DNA of 64,000 bases from Clostridia bacterium (GTDB taxonomy: Bacteria > Bacillota_A > Clostridia > Christensenellales > Aristaeellaceae). The translations under genes and the position numbers were made by a program. This document shows, one piece after another, positions 31,727 through 40,384 of the stretch. The notes below the pieces were generated by a model. That model worked only from the letters and a program-made list of their open reading frames with translations, searched no databases and was not told where the DNA came from. Within the stretch, counting starts at the first letter, position 1. Each line of letters opens with the position of its first letter. The DNA lies in the NCBI GenBank assembly GCA_017399225.1, contig JAFQEB010000021.1, positions 1-64,000 on the forward strand. The letters run 5' to 3'.

Positions 31727-33858
31727 AGCCCGTCCCCCCGCAGCAGATCGTTGATATCCGATTTCAGCACGTCCGCCCTGGGGCCGTAGACCGCCTGCAC
31801 GCCCTCGCCGCGCACCATCAGGCTCAGCGCCCCCGCAGCCCGCCATGCCTGGGCGTCGGCGACCTTTGAGGCGTCCCGGACGGTCACCCGCAGCCGGGTC
31901 ATGCAGGCGTCGACCAGCACGATGTTCTCCGCCCCGCCCAGCAGCGCGATGATGCGTCCAGCCTCGCCGCCGTCCTGCACGACTGCCGGTGCATTCTCCG
32001 CCGGACGCTCGTCGCTGTAGTTGCCCAGGCGGCCGGGAGTGGCCAGGCGGAATCGCCCGATGATGAAATACGCCGCCAGGTATCCGATGACCAAAAATGC
32101 CCCGCAGGCAATGACGAAGTTGAGGATATCCCCTGCCAGCCCCGCCCGCAGGGACATGGGCACACGGGTCAGGAATTCAATGCTGCCAAAGGCATGAAGC
32201 CGCAGGTCGATCACCCCCGCCAGCGCAAAGGCGCAGCCCTGCAGGAGCGCATAGACGATGTACAGCGGCAGCGCACAGAACATGAACATGAACTCGATCG
32301 GCTCCGTCACGCCGGTGAGGAAGACCGCCAGCGCCGCAGAGATGAACATGGAGCGATAGCCCTTGCGCCGTCCGGGCTCGATACGGCGGTACATGCCCAG
32401 CGCCACGCCCAGCAGCAGCCCCGTGGAGCCGATCATCTGCCCCACCTTGTAGCGGGCCGGCACAACGGAGGCCATCAGGCTCTGGGCCGCTGCGGCGTCG
32501 CCCGCGCTGCGGTAATTGATCAGATCCGTGACCCACGCCAGCCAGAGGGGATCCTGCCCATAGACCATCGTGCCCATGGAGGCTCCGGTGCGGATCATGT
32601 ACTCGCCGCCGAAGGAGGTGTAGTTCATGGGGATGGTCAGCATATGATGCAGCCCAAAGGGAAGCAGCAGCCGTTCCAGGGTGCCGTAGATGAAGGGGGC
32701 CAGCACGGGCGAAGTGTCCGCGGAGTTGGCGATCCACAGCCCGAAGGCGTTGATGCCGGACTGGATCAGCGGCCACACCACCGAGAGGATCAGCGCCGCC
32801 GCTGCGGAGTAGCCGATCACCGCCAGGGGCACGAAGCGCTTGCCGTTGAAGAAGGACAGCGCGTCCGGCAGGCCCCGGAAATTATAGAAACGATTGTATG
32901 CCGCGCCCCCCACAAAGCCGGAGATAATACCGATGAACACGCCCATATTCAGCGCCGGGCGGCCCAGGATATCGGTAAAGTAGCTGCTGACCAGCATCTC
33001 CTGTCCGAAGAGGGAGCGCACCGTCGCCCCCTCGGTGCGCAGCATGTCGCCCGTCACACCGAATACCGCGCCGGTGATGCAGTTGATCAGCAGAAATGCG
33101 ATCACCGCCGCGAAGGCGCCGCCGGCCCTTTCCTTTGCCCAGCTGCCGCCGATGGCTGCGGCAAAAAGGAGGTGCAGATTGCCGATGATGGCCCAGCCGA
33201 TCTGCTCCATCACCATCCCGACAGTCATCATGAAGGCGGCATTCGCCCCCGCCATCTGGATGAGCTTGCCCAGGGAGAGCATCAGCCCCGCCGCAGGCAT
33301 GACGGCGATCACTGTCATGAGCACCTTGCCCAGCTTCTGAAAAAAGTCAAAGCGGCTGCCGGAGGCTCCGGTCTGCCGGACAGTCTTCTCCGCCGGGCAT
33401 CTCAGGGTGATGATCGCATCCCGCCCGGCCCGGACGCTGCCTCCCGCAGGCTCGGCGCGCATATTCTCCGGCCCGCCGGTCAGGATGACAGGCGTCACCG
33501 GATCGATCCCCCGCGCCCGTAGCAGCGCAAGGTCGATCTCCGCCACAGGCTCGCCTGCCCGGACGCGGTCGCCTTCCTGCACAAGGGGCCGGAAGCCTTC
33601 GCCCCCCAGCGCCACGGTATCCAGGCCCACATGCACCAGCACCTCCAGCCCGTTGTCGGCTGCAAAGCCATAGGCATGGCCTGTTTTGGCAATGGAAGCG
33701 ACCCGTCCGTCCACGGGACTGAGCAGCCTGCCGTCCTCCGGGATGACAGCCGCGCCGTCTCCCAGCACCCGCTGGGAGAACACCTCGTCCGGCACCTCCT
33801 CCAGCCTGACGACCCGCCCGCTCAGGGGGGCCATGATCCTCCGGAGCTTGTTCCTCAT
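31723..33858 (-). CDS. PTS glucose/N-acetylglucosamine-type transporter, fused IIA-IIC-IIB
   Basis: A 711-residue permease that imports and phosphorylates a hexose or amino sugar. It has an N-terminal IIA domain (phospho-His H76 in LEVLVHVGLDTV, with H61), a IIC membrane domain from about residue 150 (FFQKLGKVLMTVIAVMPAAGLML ... PFGLHHMLTIPMNYTSFGGEY) with about ten segments, and a C-terminal IIB domain with the phospho-Cys in VDACMTRLRV. The pieces are typical of the Glc/GlcNAc family, but the A-C-B order is less common than C-B-A. GlcNAc or glucose is the likely substrate. It is the first gene of the operon. Confidence 0.9.
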   Translation of the reverse strand: MRNKLRRIMAPLSGRVVRLEEVPDEVFSQRVLGDGAAVIPEDGRLLSPVDGRVASIAKTGHAYGFAADNGLEVLVHVGLDTVALGGEGFRPLVQEGDRVRAGEPVAEIDLALLRARGIDPVTPVILTGGPENMRAEPAGGSVRAGRDAIITLRCPAEKTVRQTGASGSRFDFFQKLGKVLMTVIAVMPAAGLMLSLGKLIQMAGANAAFMMTVGMVMEQIGWAIIGNLHLLFAAAIGGSWAKERAGGAFAAVIAFLLINCITGAVFGVTGDMLRTEGATVRSLFGQEMLVSSYFTDILGRPALNMGVFIGIISGFVGGAAYNRFYNFRGLPDALSFFNGKRFVPLAVIGYSAAAALILSVVWPLIQSGINAFGLWIANSADTSPVLAPFIYGTLERLLLPFGLHHMLTIPMNYTSFGGEYMIRTGASMGTMVYGQDPLWLAWVTDLINYRSAGDAAAAQSLMASVVPARYKVGQMIGSTGLLLGVALGMYRRIEPGRRKGYRSMFISAALAVFLTGVTEPIEFMFMFCALPLYIVYALLQGCAFALAGVIDLRLHAFGSIEFLTRVPMSLRAGLAGDILNFVIACGAFLVIGYLAAYFIIGRFRLATPGRLGNYSDERPAENAPAVVQDGGEAGRIIALLGGAENIVLVDACMTRLRVTVRDASKVADAQAWRAAGALSLMVRGEGVQAVYGPRADVLKSDINDLLRGDGL

Positions 33859-33926
33859 GCAGGGATCCCTCGCTTTCGCACCGCACCTTCCGGGCAGTGC
33901 CGCAATATTCCCTCCTACTGTTTCCT

Positions 33927-33998
33927 GAACAGGCCCTGTTCATCCCTCCCGGCAGCAGAAAAAGCTCCGGCAGCAAGGCATACGCCGGGAGCCTTTTG
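33927..33998 (-). promoter_or_regulatory. Palindrome and terminator-like hairpin upstream of the PTS operon
   Basis: The palindrome GAACAGGcCCTGTTC lies at 33927-33941. Next to it, on the minus strand, is a hairpin GGCTCCCGGC ... GCCGGAGC followed by TTTTTC (about 33957-33998). It lies ahead of the first gene, so it could be an attenuator in the operon leader or an operator region; no definite minus-strand promoter was found. Confidence 0.45.
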
Positions 33999-34005
33999 CG
34001 CAATC

Positions 34006-34034
34006 TTGCCCTTCCGTTCCGGACATGGTATAAT
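34006..34034 (+). promoter_or_regulatory. Promoter of the metallophosphoesterase-mnmE operon
   Basis: TTGCCC (34006-34011), a 17-bp spacer and TATAAT (34029-34034), 27 bp before the start codon. Confidence 0.7.
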
Positions 34035-34061
34035 GGTCAAAATCCCCGAAGGAGGCGCGCC

Positions 34062-34919
34062 ATGCCGACCCTGATCCTGACCGACATCCACGGCAATCTG
34101 CCCGCGCTGGAGGCCGTGCTGGCCCATCCGGCGGCCCGGCGCTGCACGGAGATCATCTCCCTGGGGGATCATGTGAACTTCGGCCCCCAGAGCCGGGCGG
34201 TGCATGAGCGGCTCTGCAGCCTGGATGCGGTAATGCTGCTGGGCAACCATGAGGAGCGCCTCACCCGCCCTGCCGATGCGGAGTTCGACGGCTACAACTG
34301 GCGGCTCATGCGCTGGACAGCCCGGCAGCTGCGAGGGTTCGACCTGCATCTGCCCACGGATCTGCGCCGGGGCAACGTGCTGTTCACCCACGGCACGCCG
34401 GGAGACCCTTATCATCTGGTGCAGCCGGATGAAGTCCCTGCCCTGCTGGATACGCTGCCGGAGGGCGTCACGCTGCTGCTCTCCGGGCACAACCACACCC
34501 CCTGGGACGTGGCGCGCGGCGGCCGCCGCTGGGTCAACCCCGGCAGCGCCGGTATGCGTGAGCTGATCCCCGGCACATTGGAAACCGGCAGCGCCGGTAT
34601 TGCACCCTTCCTCGTGCTGGAGGACGGGGAGCCGACGCAGCACGCCGCCCGCTACAGCGTGGCAGACGTGGCCCGGGCTTATGTGGAGACCGGCGCCTGC
34701 CGCGAGGCGCCGGAACTGTGCCGAGCCGTGCTGCATGTGATGCAGACCGCACAGCCCCAGGGCGCGCTGGCGCTGATCCGCCATGTGAGCGCCATCGCTG
34801 CGCGCATGGGCCTGACCCTGGGAGACGAAGCCGCCTGGAAGGCCGCCGACCGCACCTACCCCTGGGCGGAAAGCATGACCAGCGAAGAATACTGGAAACA
34901 TATGGAGGAATCCCTGTGA
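34062..34919 (+). CDS. Calcineurin-like metallophosphoesterase (YfcE/ApaH-related)
   Basis: A 285-residue hydrolase with a two-metal phosphoesterase core: DIHGN (residues 8-12), GDHVNFGP, GNHEE, FTHGTPG and the terminal GHNHTPW. The motif GDHVNFGP follows the pattern GDxVxxGP of protein phosphatase/diadenosine tetraphosphatase-like members. A C-terminal ~110-residue extension (after NPGSAGM) is unassigned. The start at ATG 34062 has GAAGGAGG. It overlaps mnmE by 4 nt (GTGA), so expression is coupled. The substrate is unknown. Confidence 0.88.
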   Translation: MPTLILTDIHGNLPALEAVLAHPAARRCTEIISLGDHVNFGPQSRAVHERLCSLDAVMLLGNHEERLTRPADAEFDGYNWRLMRWTARQLRGFDLHLPTDLRRGNVLFTHGTPGDPYHLVQPDEVPALLDTLPEGVTLLLSGHNHTPWDVARGGRRWVNPGSAGMRELIPGTLETGSAGIAPFLVLEDGEPTQHAARYSVADVARAYVETGACREAPELCRAVLHVMQTAQPQGALALIRHVSAIAARMGLTLGDEAAWKAADRTYPWAESMTSEEYWKHMEESL

Positions 34920-36268
34920 TCAACGACACCATTGCCGCCATCGCCACCGCGCCGGGACAGGGCGGCGTCGCCATCGTGCGCCTGAGCGGCCCGGAGGCCG
35001 AGAGCATCCTGCTGCAGGTGTTCCGCCCCGCCGGCCGGGACGCGCTGCCCCTGACCTCGCATCTGCTGACCTATGGGCATGTGTTGGAGGCCGGACGGGT
35101 CATCGACGAGTGCATGGCCGTCCTCATGCGCGCGCCCCGCTCCTACACCCGGGAGAACGTGGCAGAGATCCAGCTCCACGGCGGCGGATACATCGCCCGA
35201 CAGGTGCTGTCCTGCTGCCTGCAATGCGGCGCGCGGCTGGCAGAGCCGGGGGAATTCACCCGGCGTGCCTTCCTGAACGGCCGCATCGACCTCAGCCAGG
35301 CCGAGGCCGTGATGGGGCTGATCGCCGCCCAGGGCGAGCGGAGCCACCGGGCCGCGATCCGGCAGCTGCAGGGCGGAGCCTCCTCCTTCATCCGCAAAGC
35401 GGCGGATACGCTCTACAACATTCAGGCGGGCGTTGCGGCCTGCATCGACTACCCCGAGGAGATCAGCGAGGAGGAGGCCGCCGAAGACCTCCTGCCCCGG
35501 ACGCTGGCCCTGGCTGCGGAGCTGGACGCCGCCTGCGACGAGCGGGCCGCCCGCATCCTTCAAAGCGGTTTGCAGGTCGCCCTCTGCGGCCAGCCCAATG
35601 TGGGCAAATCCAGCCTGCTCAACGCCCTGCTGGGCGAGGAGCGCGCCATCGTCACGCCCATTCCCGGCACGACCCGCGACATGGTCACGGGGGATCTGCT
35701 GCTGGGCGGGAGCATCATCCATCTGACCGACACTGCGGGCCTCCATGCCACGGAGGACCCAGTGGAGCAGCTGGGGGTTCTCCGCGCCCGCCGCGCGATG
35801 GAGGAGGCCGACGCAGTGCTGGCCGTCCTGGACGTCAGCCGCCCCCTGTCCGCTGACGACCGGGAGCTGCTGCGGACCCTTGATGACAAAAACGCCGCCA
35901 TTGTGCTGAACAAGGCCGACCTCGCCCCCGTCCTCAGCGCCGGAGAAGTCACTGAGCTGCTGCCGGGCGCGCCGGTCATCACCGTCAGCGCAGAGGATCC
36001 CGCCAGCCTGACGCCCCTGAAGGCGTATCTGGCCCAGCAAGCAGCAGTGAGCGATCAGCTGGCCCTCACCCAGCCCCGGCACGTGGAGGCAGCCCGGCGG
36101 GCAGCGAAGCATCTGCGGCAGGCCGCCCAGACCGCTCAGGCGCTCTCGGTGGACATGGCCTCCATCGACCTGCAGGCTGCGCAGCTGGCGCTGGCGGAGA
36201 TCACCGGCGACGAGGTCGAGGAGCGGCTGCTGGACCGGGTCTTCGGAATGTTCTGCGTGGGAAAATGA
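34916..36268 (+). CDS. mnmE: tRNA modification GTPase MnmE (TrmE)
   Basis: With MnmG it installs the aminomethyl-type group on U34 of certain tRNAs. The 450-residue protein has the N-terminal folate-binding domain (ATAPGQGGVAIVRLSG), a helical domain, and an inserted Ras-like G domain with GQPNVGKSS (225-233), DTAGLH and NKAD. It ends in FGMFCVGK, whose Cys is the conserved catalytic residue. The start is GTG 34916, overlapping the preceding stop, with GGAGGAA before it. mnmE often lies near the replication origin in Bacillota, and a DnaA-box cluster follows here. Its usual neighbour mnmG is not in the window. Confidence 0.97.
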   Translation: MINDTIAAIATAPGQGGVAIVRLSGPEAESILLQVFRPAGRDALPLTSHLLTYGHVLEAGRVIDECMAVLMRAPRSYTRENVAEIQLHGGGYIARQVLSCCLQCGARLAEPGEFTRRAFLNGRIDLSQAEAVMGLIAAQGERSHRAAIRQLQGGASSFIRKAADTLYNIQAGVAACIDYPEEISEEEAAEDLLPRTLALAAELDAACDERAARILQSGLQVALCGQPNVGKSSLLNALLGEERAIVTPIPGTTRDMVTGDLLLGGSIIHLTDTAGLHATEDPVEQLGVLRARRAMEEADAVLAVLDVSRPLSADDRELLRTLDDKNAAIVLNKADLAPVLSAGEVTELLPGAPVITVSAEDPASLTPLKAYLAQQAAVSDQLALTQPRHVEAARRAAKHLRQAAQTAQALSVDMASIDLQAAQLALAEITGDEVEERLLDRVFGMFCVGK

Positions 36269-36278
36269 AAACACGACA

Positions 36279-36326
36279 AAGCCCCCTTTCGCGGCATGTA
36301 CAATGCTGCGGAAGGGGGCGTCTTTG
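36279..36326 (+). terminator. Terminator of mnmE
   Basis: A long stem GCCCCCTTtCGC ... GCGgAAGGGGGC closed by a GCATgtacaATGC tip, followed by GTCTTTG. Confidence 0.8.
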
Positions 36327-36429
36327 CGCTTTGCGGAGCTTCGGCAGGCACGGATACCAGGCGACCCTGGCAGTCAAAATCCGAACATTTTCCCCGCATT
36401 CGCTGCGCTATTTCGTCCAAAAATGGGGA

Positions 36430-36700
36430 TAATGCTGTACATAACTGTGGATAAGCTGTGGATACTGTGGATTTCCGGCTTCACCGTTCCCCTTTTCCTG
36501 TGGATAACTTTCTGCATACCCATGTGGAATTTACAATGATGAACAGACCACATCTGACATATCCGCGCACATTATTCATACATCGCTGCATAATTGCCTG
36601 CCATCCGGTGGATAACTGCTGCTGTGGACGACATTTTATGCGAACATCCACAGGATATCCACAAAGTTTGCCACAGGCGCTGTGGATAAGCTGACGAATC
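36430..36700. other. Candidate replication origin (oriC): DnaA-box cluster
   Basis: Six DnaA boxes lie within about 245 bp. Perfect TTATCCACA (written TGTGGATAA) is at 36446-36454, 36499-36507 and 36681-36689. One-mismatch boxes are at 36457-36465, 36607-36615 and 36655-36663, with further weaker TGTGGA copies between. The stretch is non-coding and AT-richer than its surroundings (for example 36520-36600). mnmE is adjacent, and gene strand flips here from mostly minus to mostly plus. dnaA itself is not present in the window. Confidence 0.7.
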
Positions 36701-36767
36701 TCCCACAAAGAGGCTGCTGCACAGGGTCTTCCATCGCTTCGTCCCGTCGCCGCGAACCCATACCGAC

Positions 36768-36810
36768 AAAAAGCAGGAGTGGCGCCGCTTCCGCTTCGCC
36801 ACTCCGCTTG
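36768..36810 (-). terminator. Terminator of the SPFH gene
   Basis: Minus-strand GGAGTGGCG ... CGCCACTCC followed by TGCTTTTTG. Confidence 0.75.
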
Positions 36811-36893
36811 ATTCACTTTTCCCATACAGAGGGATCATCCGCATCCTCCGGCAGCGCATACGGCCCGGAGGCGCGGTTACTCAGCTGCCTTCA

Positions 36894-39800
36894 TCAGATC
36901 TTGCCGCACTTGGGGCACTTGATCTCATTGGCGTTGAACAGGTAGCCGCAGTACAGGCAGGCACGGAGGTTCGCCGCAGGCTCGGCAGGCGCAGCGGGCG
37001 TCTGCACGGCAGCAGCGGGTGTCTGCGCGACGGTCGTAGCAGCGGTCTTCACCGCGCCCTGCACCGCACTTGAGAACACATTGCTCAGGCCGCCCATGCC
37101 GTTGAGCAGGGTCGCCAGCACCTTGTCCAGAATGCCGCTGTTATCCTGATTCTGCGCGGGCAGGACGTTCTTCATCTCCGTCACCGTATCCCGCAGCGTT
37201 TCCATCCGGCGGGTCAGCTCACGCAGCTGATCCTCCTGGTATTCACGGCCCTTGGCGTCCACCATCGCGCGGCCGCTCTCGTAGGCCCGCACGTTTTCCA
37301 GCTTCATTTCCTCCAGCTTGCCCTGGATCTGCATCATATCCTGGGTCAGGTTGTACGCACGCTCGGACATCACGTCCTCCCGTCGCAGCTGCTCCTGGCG
37401 GCGCTTCTCAGCCTGCTGCTTCTCCTCCGCCTCGCGCTTCTCCTGATAATCGCGCTCCGCCGCTGCCTTAGCCTCGGCCAGACGGGTCTGCAGCGTGGCC
37501 TGGGTCACCTGCTGGTCGCCCACCTTCACCAGGTACTCCAGCACCTGACGCATGGCGGTATTCTCCTGCTGCAGCTCGAGCCTGCGGCTCTCCTCGGCCG
37601 CCAGGGCACGCTCCTGGGCAAACTGGGCGTTCAGGCGCTCCATATCCTCTGCCAGGCGCTGACGGCGCAGCTCCAGGTCGCGGACAAACCTTGCCTGCTC
37701 CTGCTCCTCCTCGCGCTGCTTCGCCGCCGCCTCCAATTCAGCCATCAGCCGGCTGGTCTCCGCATTCAGCTTCAACTCCTGCTGACCGGCGTAGGTCTTG
37801 CTGTCCGTTTCCGCGCGGCTGCGGGCGGTATCCTGCTCCAGCGCATCCTGGAAGGCATTGCTGCGGCACAGGCGCTCATAAGCATCCAGCTTTTCGCGCC
37901 AGGACATGTCGCTCTCCTCCACCGCGCGGACGATGTCGTGCATGGCCTTGTCGTGCATGGCCTTGTCGATCTGCATCGCCTGCTCCTGGCCCTGACGGTA
38001 GCGGGCCTGCTGATAGGCCTGCTTCTCCTTCTCCGTCTCCAGACGGCTCTGCTCCTGCCAGGCCTGGAAGGACAGTTCGCCCTTGGCCCGGACCTGGGCG
38101 GTCTGGCGGGCGATATCCTCCAGCACCTTCTTATGCTCCAGCTCGGCACGGGCGCCGGCCAGCTTCGCTTCGTTCTCAGCCTTGCGAATGATCGCCTCCG
38201 TCCGGGCGTCGTCAAGCCTGCCTTCATTCTTCAGGCCCGCAAGCTCGTCCTCGGTCTTCAGCTCCTCGATCTCCCGCTTGGCCGCGCTGTCGGTACGGGC
38301 ATTGGCCACGTCCAGCTTCTTCTGGTACTCGTACAGCTTGGCCTCCACGGTCGCCTTGTCCTCGGCGTTCACCAGCTGCTCATGGCGCGCATAGGCCTCG
38401 GACTTGGCCACGATGCCGACCTTCACCACCAGCTGGCTGGCGTTCAGGCCCCGGTCGGCCAGGTAATCACCCTGGGCGTTCAGCAGCTGCTCCGCCTTGG
38501 CCTTGAGATAGCCGGCAAAGGTCTGCAGCGTCTCCAGCGGCGGGTTCATATCGTCGATCAGCTGCTGGAAGAGAGCGGTGAACATGCTGCCCAGCATATT
38601 GCCGGCATGTTCTGCGATCTCGCGGCGGGCACAGTCCTCGGCCATTTCCGGCTTGCGCCACAGCGCGGCGGAAACGGACTGGTTCAGCTTTGCCTCATCC
38701 GCTATGCGGACATAGAAGCTGCCGTTCATCCGGATCTGCGCATACTTGCCCGGCTCGTCCTTGACGTGCACGTGCATCAGGTCGGTCTGCCAGTTGACAG
38801 CGCTGCCCTCGATGCGGGCGCGAAGCACGTCCACATAGCCCTCCGTCGCGGTCAGCTCGATCTTCTCGGCCGCCACGCTGCGTAGCTGCACGCCCCACTC
38901 AGCCAGCTTTTCGTTCGCGCAGGCGAGGATCTCCTCCTGCACCTCCGCCCGGTGAGCCGGGATCATCTCTGCCGGGAGCCCCAGCCTGTCGCGCACGCTG
39001 CGCAGCGCGATATCGTAGCAGCCCAGCATGGCGCTGCGGATCTGCTTGGCGTACTCGCCCACCGTTTCGCCGCCGCGGCTGTCCATCGCAGAGGCGAAAT
39101 CTGCCGCCTTCACCGAGGTATCGAACCGGATCCAGCGCAGGAAGGCCGCATGGTCGGCAATGGGGGCCAGCTCGCCCCTGCCGAACATGCTGAATTTGTG
39201 CATCTGGTTATGCTCGTTGACCAGCGTCGCCGCGCCGCCCCAGGGGAAGCTCCCGCTGACGGCATTGCGGACGTAATAGATATTCACATAAACGAATTTG
39301 TTCTTATACTCCCCGTACTGATAGGCGTCGGCAGTCAGGTTGGTCTCGGAGAGCACCACGCTCTGGCCGTTGACGGCGAAGGCCTGCTGATCGCCCTGTA
39401 CGCACACGGCCGTGTAGCCGGGCCTGGCGATGATACGGGCGTTGAGGGGGAAACAGTTGAGGGGATGCTGCCAGACCAGCTCGTCCGCCGCCAGCTCCTC
39501 GGTCATGCGGATGTCGGGAGCGTCATTGGAGAGGATACCGTCCTGCTTGCCAGCCTCTCCGGCGGGGTTGAAGGCATAGCCGCAGCTGACACACACGGCA
39601 GAGGTATCCCCCGGGGACCAGATCACCGGCACCTGGCACTTGGGGCAGGGCACGGAAGTGCGCAGCGCCTGGGAAGCCAGATCCGTCAGCGCATGGTTGC
39701 AGCTGGGACAGTTGTTGCCGCGCTTGAGATCATAGACCACCTCGCGCTGGCAGCCCGGGCAGGTGACGATCTGGGTCACGGAATCCTTCATGCGGATCTT

Positions 39801-40136
39801 CTTGCCGCACTTGGGGCATTCCTGCTTCTTCCAGCCGAACATGCCGCGCACCAATTCCACCACCAGATGGCATTCCGGGCACTGGACGGAAACATGGTTT
39901 TCGTCATTGTCCACCAGCGCGCGGTTGCAGATGGGGCAGTTGTTCTTGCGCTCCAGGTCATAAGCGACGTCCCTGCCGCAGCCGGTGCAGGTCATGATCT
40001 GCGTGCGCGCCTCGTCAAAGCTGATCTTCGTTCTGCACTTGGGGCATTCTTCCTTCTTCCAGCCAAAGAAGCCCTTCTCCAGCGTCACGCCGAGGCCGCA
40101 TTTGGGGCAGCTTACACTGATCTGCTTATCTGCCAT
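36894..40136 (-). CDS. SPFH-domain protein with N-terminal zinc-ribbon array and long coiled coil
   Basis: A 1080-residue protein with five CxxC...CxxC zinc ribbons at residues 10-34, 50-70, 86-110, 126-146 and 164-185. The first two and the next two are a tandem duplication (FFGWKKEECPKC and MFGWKKQECPKC; NNCPICN and NNCPSCN). An SPFH/band-7-like domain follows (about 215-560, with AEWGVQLRSVAAEKIELT). Then comes a Glu/Gln/Arg-rich coiled coil (about 570-960), a proline/alanine linker and a sixth zinc ribbon at the C-terminus (CLYCGYLFNANEIKCPKCGKI). SPFH proteins form large ring or cage assemblies, often at membranes; no membrane segment is obvious. The start MADKQ is set by AAGGAGAGATGAAC. 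It is monocistronic. The role is unknown. Confidence 0.85.
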   Translation of the reverse strand: MADKQISVSCPKCGLGVTLEKGFFGWKKEECPKCRTKISFDEARTQIMTCTGCGRDVAYDLERKNNCPICNRALVDNDENHVSVQCPECHLVVELVRGMFGWKKQECPKCGKKIRMKDSVTQIVTCPGCQREVVYDLKRGNNCPSCNHALTDLASQALRTSVPCPKCQVPVIWSPGDTSAVCVSCGYAFNPAGEAGKQDGILSNDAPDIRMTEELAADELVWQHPLNCFPLNARIIARPGYTAVCVQGDQQAFAVNGQSVVLSETNLTADAYQYGEYKNKFVYVNIYYVRNAVSGSFPWGGAATLVNEHNQMHKFSMFGRGELAPIADHAAFLRWIRFDTSVKAADFASAMDSRGGETVGEYAKQIRSAMLGCYDIALRSVRDRLGLPAEMIPAHRAEVQEEILACANEKLAEWGVQLRSVAAEKIELTATEGYVDVLRARIEGSAVNWQTDLMHVHVKDEPGKYAQIRMNGSFYVRIADEAKLNQSVSAALWRKPEMAEDCARREIAEHAGNMLGSMFTALFQQLIDDMNPPLETLQTFAGYLKAKAEQLLNAQGDYLADRGLNASQLVVKVGIVAKSEAYARHEQLVNAEDKATVEAKLYEYQKKLDVANARTDSAAKREIEELKTEDELAGLKNEGRLDDARTEAIIRKAENEAKLAGARAELEHKKVLEDIARQTAQVRAKGELSFQAWQEQSRLETEKEKQAYQQARYRQGQEQAMQIDKAMHDKAMHDIVRAVEESDMSWREKLDAYERLCRSNAFQDALEQDTARSRAETDSKTYAGQQELKLNAETSRLMAELEAAAKQREEEQEQARFVRDLELRRQRLAEDMERLNAQFAQERALAAEESRRLELQQENTAMRQVLEYLVKVGDQQVTQATLQTRLAEAKAAAERDYQEKREAEEKQQAEKRRQEQLRREDVMSERAYNLTQDMMQIQGKLEEMKLENVRAYESGRAMVDAKGREYQEDQLRELTRRMETLRDTVTEMKNVLPAQNQDNSGILDKVLATLLNGMGGLSNVFSSAVQGAVKTAATTVAQTPAAAVQTPAAPAEPAANLRACLYCGYLFNANEIKCPKCGKI

Positions 40137-40197
40137 GTTCATCTCTCCTTATCTATTGATGCGATGCGGGTGCATCGTACAACATTCCATTGTATAC

Positions 40198-40226
40198 ATT
40201 GTATCACACACTTCGCCGTTCTTCAA
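40198..40226 (-). promoter_or_regulatory. Promoter of the SPFH gene
   Basis: Minus-strand TTGAAG (40221-40226), a 17-bp spacer and TACAAT (40198-40203). Confidence 0.65.
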
Positions 40227-40317
40227 CGTTGGTTTATCACTTTCGTGCGAAATTTGCCGGAAATTTTCCATCATGCGTCATCTTTCAGCGCAACAGGGCG
40301 CGGAACAGCAGAAATAC

Positions 40318-40346
40318 TTGCACTTCCCCCCGCCTTGTGCTATAGT
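40318..40346 (+). promoter_or_regulatory. Promoter of lysA
   Basis: TTGCAC (40318-40323), a 17-bp spacer and TATAGT (40341-40346). Confidence 0.65.
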
Positions 40347-40384
40347 GGGCAGGTACTTTCATTATGCAATCGGAGTGGATACCT

